Below, piece by piece: positions 1-6,478 of a DNA stretch of 9,549 nt. The stretch is taken from contig JAQVTZ010000067.1 of assembly GCA_028699795.1 (NCBI GenBank), positions 1-9,549 of the forward strand. Reading direction: 5' to 3'. Every line of letters begins with the position of its first letter. Within the stretch, counting starts at the first letter, position 1. Below the pieces are notes generated by a model that worked only from the letters and a program-made list of their open reading frames with translations, searched no databases and had not been told where the DNA came from. Position numbers and translations under genes: made by a program. The stretch comes from Clostridia bacterium (lineage in GTDB: Bacteria > Bacillota > Clostridia > Christensenellales > DTU072).

Positions 1-543
1 ATTTCCAATTAAACGGATAAGTAGGGACAACCAAACGCCCCACATCACAGCGGTTAGCGCGAGTGCGGGCACGGCGATGATGTCGTCTACTTCGGAAACT
101 CGGAGCAAGACAAAGAACCCGTACAAGAAACCGCCGATATAAATCCACGCCGTCATAAATTGGATAGAGTTCCTGTCCGAGACTCCTTTGTCGATAATTT
201 TGAATTCGTTATAATGGGGGAAAGCGATTGAGTAGCGTTTGATAATTTTTCTGTAGGGAATCCTCTCTGTTTGAAGCAGTTGACGGAGCCTGCGCGCGCG
301 GTACATCTCAAAAATGATTTGCGGCACCAAAAGGAAAGCGCCGTATGCCACGCCGACCGTGATGACAGTAAAATAATTGCGGGGCGCTTCGCCGATGAGC
401 GTTTCATTCCATTGGAACAGTATAAAATATGAAAGCACTTCTAATGCCACAAACAAACCATAGGTAAAAGAGAGTAACACAATGCTTTTTGTAAGCGGAA
501 ACGCCGTAAAAAATTCTTTGAAAAACAGTTTGAGTTTTTTCAT
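1..543 (-). CDS. Multi-pass membrane protein of unknown function (partial, C-terminus outside window)
   Basis: An open minus-strand frame runs from the ATG at 543-541 off the left edge, giving 181 codons without a stop. I do not recognise the family. The visible part has a lysine-rich start (MKKLKLFFKE) and four hydrophobic segments at about residues 19-43, 57-79, 127-147 and 155-179. A basic loop with YRARRLRQLL (81-90) and a conserved-looking stretch KRYSIAFPHYNEF (102-114) lie between segments 2 and 3. The basic loop after segment 2 suggests a cytoplasmic position by the positive-inside rule. The ATG is the only sensible start: the next GTG (codon 22) and TTG (codon 30) lie inside the first membrane segment, and the next Met is residue 80. 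No Shine-Dalgarno precedes it; a consensus promoter abuts it instead. It diverges from the GtrA-SGNH gene. The protein's existence is well supported, its function is unknown. Confidence 0.75.
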   Translation of the reverse strand, partial: MKKLKLFFKEFFTAFPLTKSIVLLSFTYGLFVALEVLSYFILFQWNETLIGEAPRNYFTVITVGVAYGAFLLVPQIIFEMYRARRLRQLLQTERIPYRKIIKRYSIAFPHYNEFKIIDKGVSDRNSIQFMTAWIYIGGFLYGFFVLLRVSEVDDIIAVPALALTAVMWGVWLSLLIRLIGN

Positions 544-549
544 AATCCG

Positions 550-578
550 ATTATATACCAATCCATGGCTGCCGTCAA
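550..578 (-). promoter_or_regulatory. Consensus sigma-70/SigA promoter of the left membrane-protein gene
   Basis: On the minus strand TTGACG (578-573) is followed after exactly 17 bp by TATAAT (555-550). Only six bases (CGGATT) separate the -10 box from the ATG at 543, so transcription should start at or within a base or two of the start codon. This predicts a leaderless mRNA, in line with the missing ribosome binding site. Confidence 0.65.
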
Positions 579-595
579 TTGACCATAGCGTAACG

Positions 596-623
596 GTTAC
601 ACAAAAAACATTTTTTGTGTAAC
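596..623. repeat. Perfect 13-bp inverted repeat between divergent promoters, candidate operator
   Basis: The arms GTTACACAAAAAA (596-608) and TTTTTTGTGTAAC (611-623) are perfect inverse complements around a 2-bp centre (CA). A smaller palindrome GTAAC-G-GTTAC (590-600) shares the left edge, so the GTAAC half-site occurs three times. The palindrome covers the -35 zone of the rightward promoter and lies just upstream of the leftward one, a position suiting a regulator of both genes. It is not a terminator: the outer stem is AT-rich and no gene ends here. The binding protein is unknown. Confidence 0.75.
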
Positions 624-636
624 GAAAATCATTTTA

Positions 637-645
637 TGCTATAAT
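637..645 (+). promoter_or_regulatory. Extended -10 promoter of the GtrA-SGNH gene
   Basis: TGC followed by TATAAT (640-645) forms an extended -10 element. The -35 region is weak: TTGTGT at 615-620 needs a 19-bp spacer, and it overlaps the palindrome at 596-623. Six bases separate the -10 box from the ATG at 652, the same geometry as the divergent gene, so this transcript may also be leaderless. The decamer ATGCTATAAT recurs before the DUF4364 gene at 8058-8067. Confidence 0.55.
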
Positions 646-651
646 GCTCTC

Positions 652-1734
652 ATGAGTGATACAATGACGCAAAATGCACAAAAAGAGACAAAAGTGAAAC
701 TCACAAAAAAGCAGAATTTGATTCAAACCCTCAAGTTTGTTGCGTTTTCGGCGACGGCGGGAGTCATCCAGACCGTCACCTTCACACTGATGAACGAGTT
801 GGGGCACTTGCCTTACTGGCCCTCTTATTTGACCGCGCTGATTCTTTCGGTACTCTATAACTTCACCGTAAACCGCAAGTTTACCTTTAAGTCGGCAAAC
901 AATGTGCCTTTGGCAATGCTTAAAGTCGCGGCATATTACGCCGTGTTTACGCCGGCGTCCACGCTGTGGGGCAAAGCGCTTACCGACATCGGCTGGAACG
1001 AATACCTTGTCCTGTTTTTGACCATGTTCGTCAATCTTACCACCGAGTTCCTGTTCAACCGTTTTGTGGTGTATCGCAACTCCATCAACACCAATACCTA
1101 TGCACGCAAAGAAAAAGAAATCAACGCGATTGGCAAATTGATTTTTGCAAAACAGCTTACCCCGAACCCTTTCCGAGAGCGTGTGTTAGACGAGTTCGCC
1201 GCTTCTGCCCCTAAGGGTGGTATCGTGTTTGCAGGCGACAGCATCATCGAAAGTTTTGCGGCAAACGACTACTTTGCCGAACATAAAGTTTACAATCGCG
1301 GAATAAGCGGCGACACCTCGGACGGATTGCTGTTGCGTTGCGAAAAACATCTCGTAGAGCAGATGCCCTCCAAAGTGTTTCTAATGATAGGCGCAAACGA
1401 TATCGCGCAAGGCAGAGAGGTCGCTACCATTGTAGACAACATAAAAAAAGTGATATGCTTGCTAAAGGATAGGGTGCCCGACACAAAGATTTTTATCCTG
1501 TCCGTGTTGCCCGCAAACAACCGCATTGCCTTTCACCGTCGCAACGAAACCGCAAAAGCGCTCAACCATTTATTAAAAAATCTCGAACAAGACGGCGCGA
1601 AGTATTTAGAGTTATACGACGCTTTTGCGGATGCGCAAGGCAATCTCAAACCCGAATACACCTACGACGGGTTGCACCTCGGCCATAACGGATACAAAAA
1701 GCTTGCAGCGCTGTTACTACCCTATCTTCAATAA
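652..1734 (+). CDS. GtrA-like membrane domain fused to an SGNH/GDSL hydrolase
   Basis: This 360-residue protein joins two families. Residues about 26-145 form a GtrA-like module with four membrane segments (about 28-48, 56-76, 86-106, 117-137) and the typical loops NFTVNRKFTF (70-79) and FLFNRFVVY (133-141); GtrA proteins are implicated in moving polyprenyl-linked sugars for surface glycans. Residues about 188-360 form an SGNH hydrolase of the PAF-acetylhydrolase-like type: GDS with Ser197, NRGISGD (Gly217, Gly220), GAND with Asn249, and DGLH with Asp339 and His342. All catalytic blocks are present, so an esterase or deacetylase activity is likely; the substrate is unknown. Basic residues before segment 1 and after segment 4 put both ends, and hence the hydrolase, in the cytoplasm (inference). 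No Shine-Dalgarno precedes ATG 652. ATG 664 or GTG 694 are possible later starts, the last with a weak AAGAGA upstream. Confidence 0.9.
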   Translation: MSDTMTQNAQKETKVKLTKKQNLIQTLKFVAFSATAGVIQTVTFTLMNELGHLPYWPSYLTALILSVLYNFTVNRKFTFKSANNVPLAMLKVAAYYAVFTPASTLWGKALTDIGWNEYLVLFLTMFVNLTTEFLFNRFVVYRNSINTNTYARKEKEINAIGKLIFAKQLTPNPFRERVLDEFAASAPKGGIVFAGDSIIESFAANDYFAEHKVYNRGISGDTSDGLLLRCEKHLVEQMPSKVFLMIGANDIAQGREVATIVDNIKKVICLLKDRVPDTKIFILSVLPANNRIAFHRRNETAKALNHLLKNLEQDGAKYLELYDAFADAQGNLKPEYTYDGLHLGHNGYKKLAALLLPYLQ

Positions 1735-1740
1735 TAGTGC

Positions 1741-2430
1741 TTAAGATGAAGCGCTTTGATGAAAGGCGGTTTCGCAGTAGCGTGCGCATTCGTCGGAGCC
1801 GCCGTATTTTCCTCTAAAATAATCAATGTAGTTGTCATTAACACGGACTTTTCTGTTGATTTCACCCTTAAGGATGGCTTTTGCCGTATCGAGTAAGATT
1901 TCAAAATCCAGTTTAAGCGAGCATTTTTCGGTATAATAGACATCGTAATAGCTTCTTTCGTTAACCGAAAGGTGGCCGTTTCCGCTTATTTGGGCAAGAC
2001 CCGTCAACCCAGGACGAACCTTGAATTTGCAATACTCCCAAGTTTCGTATACACGGATATAGGCGGGAAGAAGAGGCCGCGGCCCCACAAAACTCATATC
2101 TCCTTTAAGCACATTAAACAGCTGAGGAAGCTCGTCCAACTTAAATCTTCGCAAAAATCTACCAAACAGCGTTACATTGTCGTTATCTTCCTCGATGACA
2201 GCGCGGTTGACGGAAAAAGAGATATCTGTGGATTTCATTGTTCGGAATTTATAAATACGGAAAAATCTGCCCCCGTATCCTACCCTTGTTTGGCGAAAGA
2301 TGATGTTGCCCTTCCCGTCGGAAGCAACCAGCAGTGTGGTAAATACGAATACGGGTAACAAGAGCAGTATCGCAAAAAAAGCCGCGACTCTGTCGAATAC
2401 ATATTTGGTGATAAGATATTTGTTTTTCAT
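1741..2430 (-). CDS. Bacterial sugar transferase (monotopic polyprenyl-phosphate phosphoglycosyl transferase)
   Basis: The product (229 residues from ATG 2430) matches the small phosphoglycosyl transferase family (PF02397, PglC/WcaJ-like), which moves a sugar-1-phosphate from a UDP-sugar onto undecaprenyl phosphate at the inner leaflet, the first committed step of surface-glycan assembly. Visible features are the re-entrant hydrophobic helix with DRV (about 11-35), GGRFFRIYKFRTM (53-65), the catalytic Asp-Glu pair in KLDELPQLFNVLKGD (DE 99-100), SFVGPRP (113-119) and KVRPGLTGLAQISG (137-150). Length is normal for the family. The ATG at 2430 was chosen because it begins the conserved part; an upstream TTG at 2457 is in frame but lacks support. 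The ribosome binding site is weak (GGGG about five bases upstream). A GATAAT box at 2478-2473 may be the -10. The sugar specificity cannot be read here. It converges on the GtrA-SGNH gene. Confidence 0.9.
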   Translation of the reverse strand: MKNKYLITKYVFDRVAAFFAILLLLPVFVFTTLLVASDGKGNIIFRQTRVGYGGRFFRIYKFRTMKSTDISFSVNRAVIEEDNDNVTLFGRFLRRFKLDELPQLFNVLKGDMSFVGPRPLLPAYIRVYETWEYCKFKVRPGLTGLAQISGNGHLSVNERSYYDVYYTEKCSLKLDFEILLDTAKAILKGEINRKVRVNDNYIDYFRGKYGGSDECARYCETAFHQSASS

Positions 2431-2518
2431 ATTGCCCCGCGCAATGTTATTATGCAAAATAGCGCGTTTTCTATTATCTCTACACGGAAACAGAAGGCTG
2501 AATAAACAAATAAATTAA

Positions 2519-2551
2519 GGACGCAATGAAATGTATTTGTTCATTGCATCC
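2519..2551 (-). terminator. Probable intrinsic terminator after lysC
   Basis: A 12-bp stem (2519-2530 with 2540-2551, one G-U pair on the transcribed side, 9-nt loop) begins 7 bp after the lysC stop. On the minus strand it is followed by the U-rich run TTAATTTATTTG. The stem is only moderately GC-rich and the U-run is interrupted, so termination may be partial. It separates the cdaA-DUF1015-lysC operon from the sugar transferase gene. Confidence 0.65.
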
Positions 2552-2558
2552 TTTATTT

Positions 2559-3869
2559 TTAACCGAAAAACGCGTAATAAATCGCTTTGATTGCGTTTTC
2601 GTAATCTTTTTCTTCTACACCGATAATAATATTCATTTCGCTGCTGCCTTGGTCTATCATGCGCACATTGATACCTGCCTCGTACAGCGCGGCGAAAATT
2701 TTGGCCGCGGTACCCATTTGGTTGGCCATACCGTGCCCCACAACCGCAATAAGAGCAAGGCTATGGATCACTTCGATGTTGTCGGGCGCAACCTTATTTT
2801 TGATGTCGTTAATCACAGCCTGTTCTATGCCGTTCAGTCCTTTTTCGGTGATAACAATGCTCATGGTATCGATTCCCGTGGGCATATGTTCGAAAGAGAT
2901 GCCGTAGCGTTCTAACACAGAAAGCACTCTTCTGCCGAACCCGAGCTCACTGTTCATCATCGCCTTTTTGAGGGATATGGTCGTATTTCCCTTGCGTCCA
3001 GCAATGCCTGTGACAACAGAGGCTTTTGGGTATTCCGAGGTATCCGCGATAATGAGCGTGCCCTTGTTTTCGGGCTCGAAAGTGTTGCGGATATTGATGG
3101 GAATACCGTCTTCTTTTATCGGGAAGATGCTGTCGGGGTGGAGTACGCTTGCGCCCATATAAGAAAGCTCGCGAAGCTCTTCATACGAAAGCACCTCCAT
3201 TTGCTTGGAATCCTTAACAATCGTGGGATCGGTTATCATAAAACCGTTTACATCCGTCCAATTTTCGTAAACGGTTGCGCCTACGCCTCTTGCAATAATG
3301 GCGCCTGTAATGTCGGAACCGCCTCTGCTGAAAGTTTTTATTGTGTTGTCGGGAAGACTGCCGTAAAAACCGGGAATCACGATGCCCGTCGCAATGCTTT
3401 TTAGTTCTTTTACCAGATCATTGGTGCTGTCTGCATCGAATGTGCCGTCCACCTTAAATTTGATGATATCCGCCGCATCAATAAACCGATAACCGAGCTT
3501 TTCGGCAAGCAAAATAGCGGCAAGATATTCGCCTCTGGACGCGGCAAAATCCGCGGTTTTGGCGCAATTGATGCCTTCTTCCACTTTATCAATATAACAG
3601 TCCATATCAAGTTCGAGGTTCAGTTCATTTGCCAAAGCGACAAACCGTTCTCTGATTTCTTCTATTGAATCGCCCGCGATGCCGAATTGTTCTTTTTCGG
3701 CATTTGCGGCATAGAGTAAATCCGTTACCTTGGTATCGCCTTTGAATCTTTTGCCGGGGGCCGATACGACGACATATTTTCTTTGAGAGTCACTTTGTAT
3801 TATGGTTTCGATTTGTCTTATGGATTCTGCGGTGGCCATTGAAGTCCCGCCAAACTTACATACTTTCAT
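2559..3869 (-). CDS. lysC: Aspartate kinase
   Basis: This enzyme phosphorylates L-aspartate with ATP to 4-phospho-aspartate, the entry step for lysine (and diaminopimelate for the wall), threonine and methionine. The 436-residue protein has the amino-acid-kinase start KFGGTS (5-10), the substrate-site stretch SRGEYL (111-116), TFSRGGSDITGA (179-190) and WTDVNGFMITDP (204-215). Two ACT-type regulatory domains follow at about 285-355 and 370-436, the second with MIDQGSSEMNIIIGV (404-418). It is a monofunctional kinase with no homoserine dehydrogenase domain, and feedback control through the ACT domains is expected from the family. The ATG at 3869 has GGAG six bases upstream. It is the third gene of the cdaA operon, 25 bp after the DUF1015 gene, with no room for and no sign of a lysine riboswitch in front of it. 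Confidence 0.95.
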   Translation of the reverse strand: MKVCKFGGTSMATAESIRQIETIIQSDSQRKYVVVSAPGKRFKGDTKVTDLLYAANAEKEQFGIAGDSIEEIRERFVALANELNLELDMDCYIDKVEEGINCAKTADFAASRGEYLAAILLAEKLGYRFIDAADIIKFKVDGTFDADSTNDLVKELKSIATGIVIPGFYGSLPDNTIKTFSRGGSDITGAIIARGVGATVYENWTDVNGFMITDPTIVKDSKQMEVLSYEELRELSYMGASVLHPDSIFPIKEDGIPINIRNTFEPENKGTLIIADTSEYPKASVVTGIAGRKGNTTISLKKAMMNSELGFGRRVLSVLERYGISFEHMPTGIDTMSIVITEKGLNGIEQAVINDIKNKVAPDNIEVIHSLALIAVVGHGMANQMGTAAKIFAALYEAGINVRMIDQGSSEMNIIIGVEEKDYENAIKAIYYAFFG

Positions 3870-3894
3870 TTCTTTCTCCGTTCTTTCTATTGAA

Positions 3895-5124
3895 TTAGTA
3901 TACTATTTTTTTTGCTTCGAGATAATATCTCTTGTCCTCGGGCTCTCCAATTGAGAACGCTTTTTTGGGAAGATTGCCCACATTGACGACATAATCAAAA
4001 AGCGAACTTGCAGGGAATGCGGGCATCACCAGTCCCATACCGCCGCGCTCTGCAATAACTTCGTTAAGATGCTCGGCACTGTGCACATATTCGATCTTGA
4101 CGCCCGTGTTTTCTTTGAGATAATCCTCGATAAACTCTTGCGTGAGCTTAATGGTGGTCGCGGCGTCTTGCGGCGCCTCGATATATTTTATCCCATCCGA
4201 GGTAACAATGCCCAAAGAGCCCTCGCCCCGAAGACGATGTCTGAGCCCTTTAAGAAAGTCTTCGCCATCCGTGTTATATAACAATCTATGTATGGGCTGA
4301 AAGTTCATGCCACTCCCGTAGATATTGATTACCTCTGCAAGCATATATCTTGCGGGATGGTTTTCGCGCTGCGCGGGGGTAAGCGAGTTTTTCAGTTCGT
4401 CCCACCATATCTTTGCTGCCGCAAGAGAGTGGTTGCCGTCTCCCACTGCAAACAAGATACCAGCATCGTCGCCGTATTTGGATGTTTGCAAAGAAGGGTC
4501 GAGAAGAGCCTCGAGCTTTTGCAAGATATCTTCGGGGTTGGGCACCGCGTATCCCGTAATCTTGCCCCCGTTCATGTTGAGGTCGAACTCGTACAGCTTT
4601 TGGTAAGAATCCTTATTGGCATACAGCGTCTCGATAATTTCTTTTTGCCTGTCTTCGACGAGTAAGATCGCATGAGGAAACTCTAGAGATGCTTTACTGC
4701 GTATCTCGACCCGTATCGGTAATCTTTCGATAAGGGTATCCTCTGTGGCTCTTACGGGCACCCTGACGCGTCTCCAATCGTAAGCATCTAAATCAAACGA
4801 AACCATCAAACCTATGCGTTTGCAGCCGCCTGATACTTCTCTTTCCACCAAAATCAAGCCTTCGTAAGGTGTCAGCAATCCTTGCTTGATATAGTCGTTC
4901 ATTGCCTTATGTACGGCGTTAATTTTGAGCTCCATATTCCCGTTTAAAAAAATCTCGGGAACAACAAGCCTTAGGGTACTGGGCGCGCCGTCTACAAAGT
5001 TTTCCAAACGCTTCCAATACTCGGGTTCGGCGCAAAACTGGTCGCAAGCAACGGTTGCCCATTTGCTCCTATCGACTGTTTGGTTTGGCAGCAGTATTTG
5101 AGGTACTTTTAAAATGTTTGTCAT
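3895..5124 (-). CDS. DUF1015 family protein
   Basis: The 409-residue product fits the DUF1015 family (COG4198). Family-like signatures are VPQILLP (7-13), CDQFCAEPEYW (27-37), GDGNHSLAAAKIWW (228-241), HPARYMLAEVINIY (256-269) and FQPIHRLL (275-282). It is probably soluble: no signal peptide or membrane segment is visible. The biochemical role is not established. Members often sit beside serine-biosynthesis genes; here the neighbour is lysC, which keeps the amino-acid context. The GDGNH motif with conserved acidic and His residues hints at nucleotide or metal handling, but that is inference. The ATG at 5124 has a GGAAG sequence about six bases upstream. Spacing is 32 bp from cdaA and 25 bp to lysC, so all three genes are probably co-transcribed. 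Confidence 0.9.
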   Translation of the reverse strand: MTNILKVPQILLPNQTVDRSKWATVACDQFCAEPEYWKRLENFVDGAPSTLRLVVPEIFLNGNMELKINAVHKAMNDYIKQGLLTPYEGLILVEREVSGGCKRIGLMVSFDLDAYDWRRVRVPVRATEDTLIERLPIRVEIRSKASLEFPHAILLVEDRQKEIIETLYANKDSYQKLYEFDLNMNGGKITGYAVPNPEDILQKLEALLDPSLQTSKYGDDAGILFAVGDGNHSLAAAKIWWDELKNSLTPAQRENHPARYMLAEVINIYGSGMNFQPIHRLLYNTDGEDFLKGLRHRLRGEGSLGIVTSDGIKYIEAPQDAATTIKLTQEFIEDYLKENTGVKIEYVHSAEHLNEVIAERGGMGLVMPAFPASSLFDYVVNVGNLPKKAFSIGEPEDKRYYLEAKKIVY

Positions 5125-5156
5125 TTGTACTTCCGTATGAATCAGTAGTTTCGTGG

Positions 5157-5960
5157 TTATAAGGATCGATGTTTGGTGAGTTGAGAAATGCGCAAGGTTT
5201 TATGCAGAATATCCCTTAATCTGTCGGGTGTGACATAACGGTGCAATTCTCCCCTTTGGGCAACGGATATAATGCCTGTCTCTTCGCTGATAATAATGGT
5301 AAGCATATCGCTTTCTTCGGTAATACCGATCCCTGCGCGGTGACGGGTACCCAATGTTTTGGAAACCGATTGTGTTTCGGACAACGGCAAAAAGCAACCC
5401 GCCGCAAGAATACGGTTCCCTTTGATAATCACGGCTCCGTCGTGTATCGGCGACCTATTGTTAAATATGCTTTCTAAAACAGGCGAACTGACCAGCGCGC
5501 CCAAATTGATTCCCGTTTCCAAAATATGCGCGGGAACCGAGGTAGGGGCGAGTACGATAAGCGCCCCCGTACGCGCCTTGGACATGGTTTGGCAGGCCTT
5601 TATAATTTCGTCTACGGAAAGCCGCATTTCTTCATCGCTCAGGGTGTCGTCGGGGACGCCACTGCGATCGGGCCCTTTTGCCAAATCGAAAAACAATACC
5701 TTAAAATCGGTCTGGTACACAATGACCATTGCAACAATCATGAAAATAGACACGAGCAACGCCATATCTTTTGCAAGAGGAACCCCGAATAGCTTGTCTA
5801 GAATATCGATACCGACATAGAGAAACAAAACCGCTGAAAAAAGCAAGAGCATTTTGAAGCTTTTTTTGCGCACAAAAAAGGCGCATAAAAGTGCCCATAC
5901 CGCAAATGCCGCTACGATTTCGATAATATTTTTTGTTTCGAAAGTATATCCCGCCAACAT
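5157..5960 (-). CDS. cdaA: Membrane diadenylate cyclase (c-di-AMP synthase)
   Basis: CdaA joins two ATP into cyclic di-AMP, the second messenger for potassium, osmotic and wall homeostasis in Bacillota. The 267-residue product has three N-terminal hydrophobic segments (about 11-30, 37-57, 64-82) and a cytoplasmic DAC/DisA_N domain from about residue 110. That domain carries the signature HDGAVI (DGA 174-176) and GTRHRAG (RHR 206-208), both intact, so the enzyme should be active. Length is normal for CdaA. The ATG at 5960 is preferred over an in-frame TTG at 5990 because AAGGA lies five to six bases before it, whereas the TTG has no ribosome binding site. It leads a minus-strand operon with a DUF1015 gene and lysC. 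The common partners cdaR (ybbR) and glmM are absent directly downstream, so the usual CdaA-regulating module is not encoded here. Confidence 0.93.
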   Translation of the reverse strand: MLAGYTFETKNIIEIVAAFAVWALLCAFFVRKKSFKMLLLFSAVLFLYVGIDILDKLFGVPLAKDMALLVSIFMIVAMVIVYQTDFKVLFFDLAKGPDRSGVPDDTLSDEEMRLSVDEIIKACQTMSKARTGALIVLAPTSVPAHILETGINLGALVSSPVLESIFNNRSPIHDGAVIIKGNRILAAGCFLPLSETQSVSKTLGTRHRAGIGITEESDMLTIIISEETGIISVAQRGELHRYVTPDRLRDILHKTLRISQLTKHRSL

Positions 5961-6031
5961 ATTGTTCCTTGCATTGCCGTATCCGAACAAAGAAACGATC
6001 CGTTACAGCGAAGTTTTTAAGTCTTTCTTTA

Positions 6032-6060
6032 ATTATATACATAAATCATGAATATAGCAA
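6032..6060 (-). promoter_or_regulatory. Promoter of the cdaA-DUF1015-lysC operon
   Basis: On the minus strand TTGCTA (6060-6055) is followed after 17 bp by TATAAT (6037-6032). The transcript would start near 6025 and carry a leader of about 65 nt before the ATG at 5960. No riboswitch-like fold is evident in that leader. Confidence 0.62.
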
Positions 6061-6192
6061 CGATTTTCACAAGCGCAAGAAAAATACCCTCTTAAAACTC
6101 TTTCATCTTAACTCTAGTTTCCCTATTTGTTTGTAATTTTTATTTCTCCATACCTCCGCTCTTCATACTCCAAACTCCACTCTCAATGTGAG

Positions 6193-6408
6193 TTATGCAC
6201 ATGTATTTTGTAACATCCTGCAACAGAATTTTCGACTGCCCTATTTGGTTCCGTTTGGCTACCAAAAGGGCACCATAAAAGCCGTATTTTGTATCTAAGT
6301 GTTACGGGGTATCGTAAATTGCCCTTCTTTTTTGTGGATAACCTGTCGAATTGTGGATAACTACGCTTGAAAATGTGGATAACTACCAGATTTAATATTT
6401 TTTTGTTT
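6193..6408. other. DnaA-box cluster in an AT-rich divergent intergenic region (origin-like or DnaA-regulatory)
   Basis: Three exact DnaA boxes TGTGGATAA (the complement of TTATCCACA) lie at 6333-6341, 6352-6360 and 6374-6382, all in the same orientation and all followed by C. A fourth box, TTATGCACA, matching TTATNCACA, lies at 6193-6201 in the opposite orientation. An AT-only-rich tract (about 6390-6408) follows the triple array, as an unwinding element might. The intergenic gap is 518 bp (5961-6478) and holds no credible gene; genes on both sides run away from it. dnaA, dnaN and rpmH, the usual origin neighbours, are not in the window. Alternatives to an origin are a DnaA-titration cluster or DnaA control of the adjacent peptidase promoter, whose -35 starts 37 bp after the last box. 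The boxes are certain as sequence; the role is inferred. Confidence 0.6.
6238..6271. repeat. Imperfect inverted repeat (hairpin) in the DnaA-box intergenic region
   Basis: GCCCTATTTGGT (6238-6249) pairs with ACCAAAAGGGC (6261-6271) over 11 bp with one bulged A and an 11-nt loop. Neither strand has a T-run after it, so it is not an intrinsic terminator. It lies between the single inverted DnaA box and the triple box array. Function is unknown. Confidence 0.6.
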
Positions 6409-6418
6409 GGCCAAGAGG

Positions 6419-6447
6419 TTGCAATCTTGGGACAATCATTATATAAT
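6419..6447 (+). promoter_or_regulatory. Consensus SigA promoter of the M20 peptidase gene
   Basis: TTGCAA (6419-6424) is followed after 17 bp by TATAAT (6442-6447). Transcription would start near 6454, leaving a leader of about 25 nt with the GGAG ribosome binding site at 6470-6473. Because the promoter lies here, the in-frame ATG at 6407 cannot be the real start. The DnaA-box array lies immediately upstream. Confidence 0.75.
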
Positions 6448-6478
6448 TTTTCTGTATTCTAGAACCTTTGGAGAGATT

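Noticed and set aside
1290..1526. Antisense frames inside the GtrA-SGNH, lysC, DUF1015, cdaA and peptidase genes
   Set aside because: They are shadows of well-supported genes, with no ribosome binding sites or recognisable domains.
2431..2457. TTG at 2457 as the sugar transferase start
   Set aside because: It adds nine residues outside the conserved domain and has no better ribosome binding site than ATG 2430.
3870..3894. Lysine riboswitch before lysC
   Set aside because: Only 25 bp separate the genes, far too short for that structure; the operon leader before cdaA (about 65 nt) is also too short.
5961..5990. TTG at 5990 as the cdaA start
   Set aside because: ATG 5960 has AAGGA at good distance; the TTG has no ribosome binding site.
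6407..6478. Upstream ATG at 6407 as the M20 peptidase start
   Set aside because: The consensus promoter (6419-6447) lies inside this extension, and ATG 6479 has a proper GGAG and begins with the membrane anchor.
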